From contig JAISMJ010000052.1 in assembly GCA_031276815.1 (NCBI GenBank), positions 1 through 33,539 on the forward strand: a stretch of DNA of 33,539 nt, read 5' to 3'. Shown piece after piece: positions 16,334 to 24,617 of the stretch. Both the position numbers and the translations under genes were made by a program. A model generated the notes under the pieces. It saw only the letters and a list, made by a program, of their open reading frames with translations. It made no database searches and was not told where the DNA came from. Every line of letters begins with the position of its first letter. The first letter of the stretch is position 1. The stretch is from Treponema sp. Lineage in GTDB: Bacteria; Spirochaetota; Spirochaetia; Treponematales; Breznakiellaceae.

Positions 16334-16519
16334 TTATTGTTTATTTTTTATCGCGCCGCCATGCAATAAACGCCACGCCCTTCGTAAAATTCCAATTCTT
16401 CCAAACAGCGTAACATACAACAGCGCGAGCAGTATGATGCTTGGCACGCCGTACATAAGGAATCCAATCACGATCAAAACCGCCGCTGAAACATACTCGT
16501 CATAACCGCTAAACAGCAT
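16334..16519 (-). CDS. Small hypothetical membrane protein
   Basis: A 61-residue ORF from ATG 16519 with one long hydrophobic stretch, AAVLIVIGFLMYGVPSIILLALLYVTLF, probably two short or one long membrane helix, then a basic tail (RIGILRRAWRLLHGGAIKNKQ), which favours a cytoplasmic C-terminus. GGAG lies about ten bases upstream. It is opposite to hisH and starts beside a glycosyltransferase remnant, so it could itself be debris. No family recognised. The frame is open to 16633, but that extension is antisense to the remnant. Confidence 0.4.
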   Translation of the reverse strand: MLFSGYDEYVSAAVLIVIGFLMYGVPSIILLALLYVTLFGRIGILRRAWRLLHGGAIKNKQ

Positions 16520-16524
16520 TATAA

Positions 16525-16722
16525 TTTTTCTCCGATGGTTTCGGTATAATACCTTCTCTTTACGAAGGTTTTGGTATGAGTGTCCTCGAAGCAATGGCAT
16601 CAGGCGTTCCAGTTGCCTGCACATGCGCCGCATCGCTTCCTGAAACCGCTGAACATGCGGCTCTCTACTTCGATCCGAATGATAATGAAGACCGCCTCAT
16701 TCATATTGTATTAACATGTTGA
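16525..16722 (+). pseudogene. C-terminal remnant of a GT4-type glycosyltransferase
   Basis: In the frame through 16561 the sequence reads [20 protein letters not shown] and then [22 protein letters not shown], ending at a TGA at 16720-16722. The EGFG-x3-LEAMASG-x-P pattern is the nucleotide-sugar-binding signature of GT-B family 1/4 glycosyltransferases. A stop codon (16522-16524) precedes it and the N-terminal two-thirds of a normal enzyme is missing. It is the tail of a lost gene. Bases 16723-16888 show nothing recognisable. Confidence 0.75.
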
Positions 16723-16888
16723 CAGTGGAAATAATCCGGCGGCGCCGTAGTGCGCCGTACATCCGCATAACGGAGCGCAGGCGTTTCTCCCCTGTCATTT
16801 CTATTATAATCGTATGTTCCTTACATCAATCCCCGAAGCATACGGCATACCAGCGCGGTATACCGTTGCCGCTTGGATTCATTTCGGG

Positions 16889-18259
16889 CTAGTTGCCAAG
16901 ATCAGCAGCCCTGCTGTGGTATTCGGTATGGAGCAGTTTCTTTGCCAGCGGACTTAACGGCTTTGTATAGAAAGAATCATAGACCCGCTTAATACCGGGA
17001 TTATCATGACTGCACCGGATGCCAGCCGCTTGATCCTTATCATACAGGGCTTTGATCCGCTCATTCCGTATGTCATTCGTCATAGGAATCGCCGTCTTCG
17101 GCTGTCCGCCGCCGCCTATGCAGCCGCCCAGACATGTCATCACTTCAACAAAGTCATACTGTACCGCTCCTCTCTGTATATCATCAATGAGGGTTTTGGC
17201 GTTTGCTATGCCGTGTACTACCGCAAGGGTAAGCGGAATTCCTTTAATCGTTACCGATGCCTTTTTTATGCCCTCCTGTCCTCGTACCGGTTCAAGCCGG
17301 TAATAACCGGCAGGCGGATTTTCTCCCATTATCATAAAATACGCGGTACGGGCTGCCGCTTCCATAACGCCGCCGGTGTTACCAAAGATAATGGCGGCGC
17401 CGGACGCTTCTCCCATAAGAACATCGTAATTACTGTCTTTAAGACTGTTAAAATCAACGCCCTCTTCCGCCATCCATAAGGCAAGTTCTCTCGTAGTAAT
17501 GACATGATCCATGTCCCGCATATCAGATGCGCCAAGTTCCTTCGCCGCGCCGTTCATTTCCTCGCGCCGTATTTCAAACTTCTTGGCTGTACAGGGGGTC
17601 AGCGCTACATTGACGATTCTTGCCGGATCAATGCCTTTCTGCTTGGCAAACCATGTTTTAATGGTAGGACCTTGCATACCGATAGGGCTTTTGACGGAAG
17701 AAAGATTCGGTATCAAAGCGGGGTAGAAGGTTTCGGTAAACTTTATCCATGCCGGACAGCAACTGGTAAACTGGGGCAGAGGTTTCCGTTGCGTTACCCG
17801 TTCCACCAATTCGGCGGCTTCCTCCATAATCGTAAGATCCGCGGAAAAATTGGTATCAAGCACATAATCCGCGCCCAACGCTCTGAGTGCGGCTACCATC
17901 TTACCTTGTACAAAAGCGCCCGGCGCACACCCGAAGGCTTCCCCAAGACCCACTCTGACCGAAGGAGACGTGCTGAAAATCACGATTGTATCAGGCTCCG
18001 CAATGGCGTCTTTAACAGCTTGATATTCATAGCGCTCGGTGATTGACGCTGTTGGACAGACGTTTGCACACTGCCCGCAGTGGATACAAACCGCCGTATC
18101 GCCTGTTTTACTGAGGTCGTACATGGCGCCTACCGCTACCGTATGTTCACACTCTCTGCGGCAAGCGCCGCATTTAATACAACGTTCCTCATTGCGTACA
18201 ATGGCAGGGTTATCTTGTTCAATGGGAATCCGAATATCCGTATATTGATGTTTACTCAT
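16889..18259 (-). CDS. [FeFe] hydrogenase, monomeric, with two N-terminal [4Fe-4S] clusters
   Basis: Interconverts protons plus electrons and H2. It has 456 residues. Two ferredoxin-type cluster motifs are CIKCGACRREC (residues 27-37) and CIHCGQCANVCP (about 58-69). The H-cluster motifs follow: L1 TSCCPAW near residue 164, L2 TPCTAKKFE near residue 217, and L3 EVMTCLGGCIGGGGQP near residue 366. L2 has Thr where the canonical motif MPCxxKxxE has Met. There is no NADH-binding or [2Fe-2S] domain, so the partner is probably ferredoxin. Maturases HydE, HydF and HydG and other subunits are absent nearby. AGGAGG sits a few bases before ATG 18259 and overlaps a dyad next to the -10 box. Confidence 0.95.
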   Translation of the reverse strand: MSKHQYTDIRIPIEQDNPAIVRNEERCIKCGACRRECEHTVAVGAMYDLSKTGDTAVCIHCGQCANVCPTASITERYEYQAVKDAIAEPDTIVIFSTSPSVRVGLGEAFGCAPGAFVQGKMVAALRALGADYVLDTNFSADLTIMEEAAELVERVTQRKPLPQFTSCCPAWIKFTETFYPALIPNLSSVKSPIGMQGPTIKTWFAKQKGIDPARIVNVALTPCTAKKFEIRREEMNGAAKELGASDMRDMDHVITTRELALWMAEEGVDFNSLKDSNYDVLMGEASGAAIIFGNTGGVMEAAARTAYFMIMGENPPAGYYRLEPVRGQEGIKKASVTIKGIPLTLAVVHGIANAKTLIDDIQRGAVQYDFVEVMTCLGGCIGGGGQPKTAIPMTNDIRNERIKALYDKDQAAGIRCSHDNPGIKRVYDSFYTKPLSPLAKKLLHTEYHSRAADLGN

Positions 18260-18267
18260 ATATACCT

Positions 18268-18323
18268 CCTTATTAAGACTTATTCTTAATAAGGATAATA
18301 TATCATATTTATTGCATTGTCAA
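18268..18323 (-). promoter_or_regulatory. Hydrogenase promoter with an operator-like inverted repeat
   Basis: Minus strand: TTGACA (18323-18318), 17 bases, TATTAT (18300-18295). Directly after the -10 box lies a perfect 11-bp inverted repeat with five-base spacer, CCTTATTAAGA (18294-18284) and TCTTAATAAGG (18278-18268). It spans the predicted transcription start and ends in the Shine-Dalgarno sequence. A repressor bound here would block transcription. As RNA, the part downstream of the start could still hide the ribosome-binding site. Confidence 0.82.
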
Positions 18324-18370
18324 CAATATTTTAGATAAATACAGTTTTAATTGATATGGGCGTAATTCTC

Positions 18371-18826
18371 CTTGACGGAAACGGAACCGCCAAGCTGGAG
18401 TACTCTATCGGTTTTATGAAACATATGCTCAATACCTTTGCGAAACATGGGCTTTTCGATATAACGGCGCGGGGTCCGGCGATCTTGAGGCGGATCAGCG
18501 CCACCTGATAGAGGATACGGGCATCGTGCTGGGGCAGTGTTTCGCGCGGGCGCTGGACAGCAAGCTGGGCGTCAAACGGTGATGACTTCTCTTGAAATAT
18601 CAGGCTACGCTTCCGCCATACGGGAATGGATACAAGCGGACAAGCCCTTTCTAGGCATCTGCATACATTCTTTTTACGCGGCTCTGCGGACGCTTCGATT
18701 ATGGCTGTGGAAGCGGAGTATTATTGTACCTATTGCAGCGCACTGTGCGCGGTGCAGTTTCACTCTGAGAAATCAGGCGCGGCGGGGCTCATGCTGCTGG
18801 AAAATTGGGTTACGGGAACATGAAGT
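18371..18826 (+). pseudogene. Collapsed second copy of hisB-hisH
   Basis: Bases 18371-18580 match hisB 15116-15326 with about nine differences, including a one-base deletion that breaks the frame. Bases 18581-18662 match hisH from 15837 to about 15921; the rest matches hisH from about 16119 to its stop. Two blocks are thus missing, roughly 510 and 200 bases, plus a smaller one of about 15 bases near 18748. The second large junction falls on a shared CATA, suggesting short-homology deletion. Similarity continues past the stop to CGCCAGCG, where the tandem array begins. No functional protein can be made. Confidence 0.92.
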
Positions 18827-19227
18827 CCGCCAGCGCTAACAACGCTAGCGCCAGCGATAAGACCACTATCGCAAGCGATAACAACGCTATCACCAGCGAT
18901 AACGACACTATCGCTTGCGATAAGACCACTATCGCCGGCGATAACGACACTATCGCTAGCGATAAGACCACTATCACCAGCGATAAGACTACTATCGCAA
19001 GCGATAACGACACTATCGCTTGCGATAAGACCACTATCGCCGGCGATAACGACACTATCGCTAGCGCTAATACCATTATCACCAGCGATAACGACACTAT
19101 CGCTAGCGCTAATACCATTATCACCAGCGATAAGACCACTATCACCGGCGCTAACAACACTATCGCCGACGATAAGACCACTATCACCAGCGATAACGAC
19201 ACTATCGCCGACACTAACAAACGCTAG
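18827..19227. repeat. Second 21-bp tandem palindromic array
   Basis: Eighteen exact 21-bp units (18841-19218) with flanking partial copies. The unit is arm TATCGC, two bases (TA, AA, CC, CT or CG), arm GCGATA, and seven bases such as ACGACAC. Some centres form the perfect 14-bp palindrome TATCGCTAGCGATA. Plus-strand translation gives heptads such as DTIASDK and TTIAGDN, similar to the IAGAD heptads of the array at 11032; the minus strand is also open (VVIAGDS heptads). No promoter or ribosome-binding site drives either frame. Bases 19228-19513 between the array and the IS right end contain no supported gene. Confidence 0.9.
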
Positions 19228-19513
19228 CGCATGCGGCGGCGTCCTTGTCCGGCAAGGCGTGGACGCATGAAAAGGTAGAGAGAAACGCCAAGAGCGAAAT
19301 AGTCTTGATTCCAGATAGATGGGCGCGGCAGGAGAGAAAGCGACCGGATGAATACCTATTTTTACGTATACCTTCCCGTATACGTGAAAGCAGTATCTAT
19401 AAAAGTAGAGTGGAATCCCATATCTACCGATTTTCATCGGGCGGGATGACGTTGCCGTCTTCTTTTTTGCACTAAAGCGATGGTTTCGCTCAAATTTATG
19501 GCGCTTATACGGC

Positions 19514-19613
19514 GTTCAACTACCTCCTCGTAAACGTGGAGGCTTGATACTTATGCTGTAGCTAATTCCGCTATAGCATTGGTATCAACTTTTCTTCCTT
19601 CTTCGAGGCTGTA
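19514..19613 (-). ncRNA. IS right end with omega-RNA-like scaffold
   Basis: Directly downstream of tnpB on the minus strand is a long imperfect stem (GATAC/GTATC ends at 19586 and 19546, with ATGCTATAGC opposite GCTACAGCAT), then a short hairpin (CCTCC at 19542-19538, GGAGG at 19527-19523) and the terminal TAGTTGAAC ending at 19514. This order is typical of IS200/IS605 right ends and of the TnpB guide RNA, in which the bases after the end (here GCCGTATAAGCGCC) would be the guide. This is inferred from structure and position only. Confidence 0.5.
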
Positions 19614-20768
19614 CTAGTACGTCGTGTTACTCTGTCCCTCTCCGGAAGCGTCACTTCCCCTCGTTGCTAGGGTAGTTTGCTCTATAGCTTTTTTACCTAT
19701 ATTCATTGCCGCATTTATATCCCTGTCGTGTAATGTTCCACAGGCGGGACATCCCCAGCTTCTCACTCCTAAATTTTTAATCTCCTTATTCTGATATCCA
19801 CAATTAGAGCATAGCCGCGTAGAAGCAAACCATTTGTCTATTTTTACTAGTATCTTTCCGCATCGTTCCGCTTTATATGCGAGCATCTCTCTAAACTTCC
19901 CAAACCCGTTGTCATATACCGGTTTTCCTAAACGGAGCCCTTTAGACATCGCTTGTAAGTTTATATCCTCCAGCCCTATGACATCATATCTCTCTATTAG
20001 CTGTTTAGACGCCCTATGGAGAAAATCTTCCCGTTGGTTTGTTACCTTTTCATGGAGACGAGCAAGTTTCATCTTTGCCTTATGCCGGTTATTCGAGCCC
20101 TTTACTTTTCTAGCGAGTTTCCGCTGTAGTGTTGATAATTTCTTTTCAGACTTTCGGTAATAGCGAGGGTAATTGGCTCTCTCACCGTCACTCGTCACCG
20201 CGAAATCTTTCATACTCATGTCTATCCCCACAGTTTTCTTTATATCTATTTTAACATCAGGTTTCTTGTCTTTATCTTCTGTTAGTATACTGGCATATAA
20301 CTTCCCGCTTGCTACTCTCTTTACCGTTACTGATTTTATCTTCCCCTTACAAACCTTGAGAAGACGCACGGGACCAGCCCTATCTTTGGCAGCCGTAAAG
20401 AGTTTCCCTCTATGCGTATTTGTCCAGCATTATTATTAGTCGTATACCTGTCGTCATACCCTTTCTTCCTAAACTTAGGGAATCCTATGTTCTTACCTTT
20501 TTTCAGACCTCCAAAGAAGTTTTTATACGCGGTTTCTAACTGTCTCTCCGCATTGCACAGCGCGAAACTATCGGGTTCTTTTAACCATGCTTTGTCTTTT
20601 TTTATAGTATGCCGGATATGTTATGTTAGACTTACCAGTTTCTTTATATTCTTTTATGCAGTCAGCTAACGCCTGATTATAGTACCAGCGTACACAACCA
20701 AAGGTTTTTGCAAAAAATACTACCTGTTCAGCGTTTGGGTATAACCGAAACTTATAAGCCTTTAGCAA
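19614..20768 (-). pseudogene. tnpB: Frameshifted tnpB (IS200/IS605-type RNA-guided nuclease/accessory protein)
   Basis: Three consecutive frames reconstruct one TnpB. Frame one (from TTG 20768, AAAGGAG upstream) starts LKAYKFRLYPNAEQ. It shifts at an A7 run (20597-20603) into a frame reading AWLKEPDSFALCNAERQLETAY and FPKFRKKGYDDRY. It shifts again near 20366-20376 into the C-terminal part. RuvC-like residues are GIDMSMKDFA (Asp), IGLEDINLQAM (Glu) and HDRDINAAMNI (Asp), with a zinc finger CSNCGYQN and CPACG. Length when rejoined is about 385 residues, normal for TnpB. No tnpA is present. Catalytic residues are intact, so decay is recent or the shifts are sequencing errors. Confidence 0.88.
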
Positions 20769-20825
20769 TGTATTCCCGCTCCTTTCTCTGACTTTCTCCG
20801 TATTCTCTTAGTTATCTATCATTAT

Positions 20826-20847
20826 GTTTCCAGTTGTAGCTGGAACA
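20826..20847. repeat. Short inverted repeat between tnpB and metH
   Basis: TTCCAG (20828-20833) and CTGGAA (20840-20845) form a six-base stem with a TTGTAG loop. It may be part of the IS left end or a weak terminator for metH on the opposite side. Confidence 0.35.
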
Positions 20848-20882
20848 TCTGACGGACTCCAGAAATGTTCACCTTACATCTC

Positions 20883-23800
20883 TTACAAGATTTTGAAGTA
20901 ATACGCGCCCGGATGAGCGATGTACATACCGCACACGGAAGCTTCGGGCGTCATCATGCAGGAATCGGTCAGCGTTATGCCGGTATTTTTTTCTACCTGC
21001 AAAAGATCGAAAACAAGGCGTTTGTCCGCATGGTTCGGGGCAATGGGATAGCCGAATGAAGGGCGGATGCCCGTATACATACCGGCGATCATGTCTTTCG
21101 GACTGAGCCGTTCATGCGGCGCGTATCCCCATAATTCCGTGCGGACAAGACGGTGCAGCTCTTCGGAAAAAGCTTCGGCAAGCGCGTTGGCAAGGATCGC
21201 TATGAGCAGCGCGCTGTAGTCGTCGTGTTGTGCGGTAAAAACCGCCTGCGCTTCTTTGACGCCGAATCCCGCGCTGAGCGCAAAAAAGCCGATCCACCCG
21301 TTTTTTTCATTCCGCTCGCCGGACGCGATGAAATCAGCAAGACTTGGATTGGCGGCGCCGCCTTTCTGGAGATCACGGTTGCGCGGGAAATGAAAACGCA
21401 CCGATACATCATGAGCCGAAACAATGACGTCTTCATGCTCCACAGCGCCTTGAAAAAAACCAACCGCAGCATTGAGCGTCACCAATTTTTCTTCCGCAAT
21501 GCGGCGTAACAGGGTTTCCGCGTCACGAAGCAGGTTTTCTTTCTCTTTGCCCGGACTTTTGGACATATCCCATGACCCTATAAACGCATCCCAGTTGATG
21601 AACGGGATGACCCGCTCTAACGGGTACGCGGTAAAGACATGGACGCCTTCACATTCCGGTCGTGGAATAGAAGCCGGCGCGGAAAACTGGTTTTTTCTGG
21701 CTTCTTCCAGCGGGATGAGCTTTCTCATCCTCCGTTCGGTCTTTGCCGTTTCCTCTTCAATCGCCTGTTTATATGATTGCTTCAGGTTTGCCAAGAACAC
21801 GGGACGCTCGGTTTCCGAAAGCAGGAAACGCACCGCAGCGGCAGCCTGACTCGCATCGCTTGAATAGACAACGGGGCCGGAATATGCGCTCGCGATGCGG
21901 AGCGCCGTGTGCGCCCGGCTCGCCGCCGCCCCGCCGATGAGCAGCGGAATCGTGAATCCCCGCGCCTCCATTGCCCCGGCAACGGTTATCATCTCGTCCA
22001 GAGACGGGGTAATGAGACCGGAAAGTCCGATACAATCAACATGTTCAGTACGGGCTGTCTCTAGTATGTTCTCACAGGGAACCATGACTCCGAGATCGAT
22101 GATCTCATAGCCGTTGCACCCAAGCACTACGCCGACTATGTTTTTTCCAATGTCATGAACATCGCCCTTGACCGTTGCAAGGAGGATTTTCGCTTTTTTT
22201 ATCTTTTTGCCGGAGGTCGCTCCGCCGCTTTCCTGCGCGAAAAAAGGATCCAGCGCGGCAACCGCCTTTTTCATCACCCGCGCGCTGCGAATCACTTGCG
22301 GCAAAAAAAGATCGCCCTGACCAAAAAGCGCGCCCACTTTTTGCATGGCTTCCATGAGAGGTCCTTCCACTATTCCAAGGACGGATTGCCCGCTTCGCTG
22401 TTTCTTCTCCGTTAACGCAAGCACGTCGGTTTCGATATGCGTATCAATGCCGTTTACAAGCGCGTAGATGATACGTTCTTCTTCGGATTGCGCGGTTTCC
22501 CGCCATGAGCCGCCGCCGGAAGAATAGCGCGGCATTCCCGCTGCTCCGCCCGATGCCGCCGTACGGAGCGAGAGCGCAAGCGAAAGCAGGCGTTCCGATG
22601 CCGCGGGTCCGTCCGCCGGAGCGCGGCGCAGGATAACGTCTTCAGCGGCGGCGCGTAACTCAGGATCAAGTGCGGAATAGGGAACAAGAGAGGCGGGGTT
22701 GACGATTGCCATGGTAAGCCCCGCTTCGGCGGCATGGCGCAAGAATACCGCGTGAAGGGCGTTACGCACCGTATCATTACCGCGGAAACTGAAGCTGAGA
22801 TTCGAAATCCCGCCGGAAATCCGCGCGCCCGGACACTGCTCCCGTATCCACGCGCACGCGCGAATGAAATCAAGCGCATAGGCGTCATGCTCGGGAATAC
22901 CGGTGGCAATGGAAAGCACATTCGGATCAAAAACGATGTCCTCAGCGGGAAAGCCGTCGTGGGTGAGCAGCGTATAGGCGCGTTTTGCAACGGATATTTT
23001 CCGCTCGAATGACGCCGCTTGACCTTCTTCATCAAAGAGCATCACCACAACCGCGGCTCCGTAACGCCGCGCCCGCCGCGCTCTGCGGAGGAAAACCGCC
23101 TCGCCTTCTTTAAGGCTTATGGAGTTGACCAGCGCCTTTCCCTGAATACATTTGAGACCTTCTTCAATGACTTCCCATTTGGAACTATCAACCATGACGG
23201 GAACCGCGGCTATGACGGGATCGGAAAGCGCAAGGTTCAGGAAGCCCTTCATAGCCGCTTTCGCGTCAAGCAAGGCGTCGTCCATGCATACGTCAATGAT
23301 CGTCGCGCCGGCGGCTATGGTCTCGCGGGCGATATTCGCGGCTTCCGCGCCGTTTCCTTCTTTTATCAACCGCAGAAATTTGCGGCTGCCCGCAACATTT
23401 GTGCGCTCACCGATAGGCGCGATGGGGTATTCTCCCAATACCGGTTCCGCATCCCCCACGATCAGCGGCTCAAGACCGGAGAGTACCATTCGCGGCGCGA
23501 TGCGGGGCGCAACCCGCGGCATGTATGCGCGCGCTTTTTCGGCAATAGCGGCGATGTGGGCGGGCGTGGAACCGCAGCAGCCGCCGGCGATATTGATCAG
23601 TCCTTCGCGCATATAGAGTTCAAGCATATCAGCCATGATGTCCGGCGTGTCGTCATAGCCGCCGGAGAGATTTGGAAGCCCGGCGTTAGGGTGAACGCTC
23701 ACGAGACACGGCGCGGAGGCGGCGATGCGTCTGATATACGGGAGCAGCGTATCCGCTCCGAAGGAACAGTTAAGCCCTATCGACCACGGCGCGGCATGGG

Positions 23801-24509
23801 CAATCGAGGCGAGGAAAGCGGCTATGGTTTGACCGGAAAGCAATCTGCCCGAAGGGCCGGATAGGGTCGCCGAAACCATAACCGGCGCGGGATTCCCGCC
23901 GGAAATTCCGCGTTCTTCCCAAATTCTCATGATTGCCGCAAGGGCGGCTTTTGCGTTCAATGTATCGAAAATCGTTTCAAGAAGCAGCAGGTCCGCGCCG
24001 CCGTCTAAAAGCCCGCGTGCCTGATCGTAATAGGCGGCTTCAAGCGCGTCCCATGTTACGGAGCGCGCCGCGGGATCGGTAACGTCAGGCGAAATGGCGG
24101 CGCTTTTCGAGGTGGGACCCATACTTCCCGCAACAAAACGCGGTTTTTCCGGCGAAGCGTACCTGTCCGCTACGCCTCTGGCAATGGACGCCGCGCTCCG
24201 GTTTATCTCGTAGGCGCGTTCCGCCATACCGTAATCCGCAAGGGAGAGGGCGTTTGCCGAAAAGCTGCACGTTTTGGTAATATCCGCGCCCGCCTTCATG
24301 TACTGCTCGTGGATAGACGCGATAACGGCGGGCTTGGTAAGGCACAACAGATCGTTGCATCCCTTGAGATCGGTTTCATGGGAAGCGAACCGTTCCCCTC
24401 GAAAATCAGCTTCGGTAAGCCCTAATGACTGAATAAGGGATCCCATTGCGCCGTCAAGAATAAGAATGCGCCGCGAGGCGTGTTTGTTTAGTATATCGAC
24501 AGTAGTCAC
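20883..24509 (-). CDS. metH: Cobalamin-dependent methionine synthase
   Basis: Transfers the methyl group from methyltetrahydrofolate via methylcobalamin to homocysteine. The 1208 residues carry all four modules: homocysteine domain (RILILDGAMGSLIQ at the start; zinc ligands in GLNCSFGA and GGCCGSTP near residue 310), pterin domain (IGERTNVAGSRKF, DVCMDDALLDAK), B12 domain with the lower-ligand motif DVHDIGKNIVGVVLGCNGYEI, and the C-terminal reactivation domain (GIRPSFGYPIAPNHADK). The start is a GTG without a Shine-Dalgarno sequence, behind a good promoter that leaves about a ten-base leader. No cobalamin riboswitch fits in the 108-base gap upstream. Confidence 0.97.
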   Translation of the reverse strand: MTTVDILNKHASRRILILDGAMGSLIQSLGLTEADFRGERFASHETDLKGCNDLLCLTKPAVIASIHEQYMKAGADITKTCSFSANALSLADYGMAERAYEINRSAASIARGVADRYASPEKPRFVAGSMGPTSKSAAISPDVTDPAARSVTWDALEAAYYDQARGLLDGGADLLLLETIFDTLNAKAALAAIMRIWEERGISGGNPAPVMVSATLSGPSGRLLSGQTIAAFLASIAHAAPWSIGLNCSFGADTLLPYIRRIAASAPCLVSVHPNAGLPNLSGGYDDTPDIMADMLELYMREGLINIAGGCCGSTPAHIAAIAEKARAYMPRVAPRIAPRMVLSGLEPLIVGDAEPVLGEYPIAPIGERTNVAGSRKFLRLIKEGNGAEAANIARETIAAGATIIDVCMDDALLDAKAAMKGFLNLALSDPVIAAVPVMVDSSKWEVIEEGLKCIQGKALVNSISLKEGEAVFLRRARRARRYGAAVVVMLFDEEGQAASFERKISVAKRAYTLLTHDGFPAEDIVFDPNVLSIATGIPEHDAYALDFIRACAWIREQCPGARISGGISNLSFSFRGNDTVRNALHAVFLRHAAEAGLTMAIVNPASLVPYSALDPELRAAAEDVILRRAPADGPAASERLLSLALSLRTAASGGAAGMPRYSSGGGSWRETAQSEEERIIYALVNGIDTHIETDVLALTEKKQRSGQSVLGIVEGPLMEAMQKVGALFGQGDLFLPQVIRSARVMKKAVAALDPFFAQESGGATSGKKIKKAKILLATVKGDVHDIGKNIVGVVLGCNGYEIIDLGVMVPCENILETARTEHVDCIGLSGLITPSLDEMITVAGAMEARGFTIPLLIGGAAASRAHTALRIASAYSGPVVYSSDASQAAAAVRFLLSETERPVFLANLKQSYKQAIEEETAKTERRMRKLIPLEEARKNQFSAPASIPRPECEGVHVFTAYPLERVIPFINWDAFIGSWDMSKSPGKEKENLLRDAETLLRRIAEEKLVTLNAAVGFFQGAVEHEDVIVSAHDVSVRFHFPRNRDLQKGGAANPSLADFIASGERNEKNGWIGFFALSAGFGVKEAQAVFTAQHDDYSALLIAILANALAEAFSEELHRLVRTELWGYAPHERLSPKDMIAGMYTGIRPSFGYPIAPNHADKRLVFDLLQVEKNTGITLTDSCMMTPEASVCGMYIAHPGAYYFKIL

Positions 24510-24526
24510 GATTACGCTCTGAACAG

Positions 24527-24555
24527 AGCATACCGGTACACGGACGCCTTGTCAA
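24527..24555 (-). promoter_or_regulatory. Promoter of metH
   Basis: Minus strand: TTGACA (24555-24550), 17 bases, TATGCT (24532-24527). The GTG start at 24509 follows after 17 bases, so the leader is only about ten bases. Confidence 0.75.
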
Positions 24556-24617
24556 TCCGTGTCATCAGTAGGTGATACGCTCTTCCTCACGGCTTGGGAT
24601 TCACGGTATGATACGTA

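Noticed and set aside
11032-19227. Arrays considered as CRISPR
   Set aside because: Units are contiguous with no unique spacers of 30 bases or so, and no cas genes are nearby.
18760-19437. 225-residue minus-strand ORF across the second array
   Set aside because: Consists of repeat heptads plus the antisense of the his remnant; no promoter or ribosome-binding site found. The frame is open because the 21-bp unit contains no stop in that frame.
24510-24617. Cobalamin riboswitch before metH
   Set aside because: The gap is too short and is occupied by a promoter that leaves about a ten-base leader.
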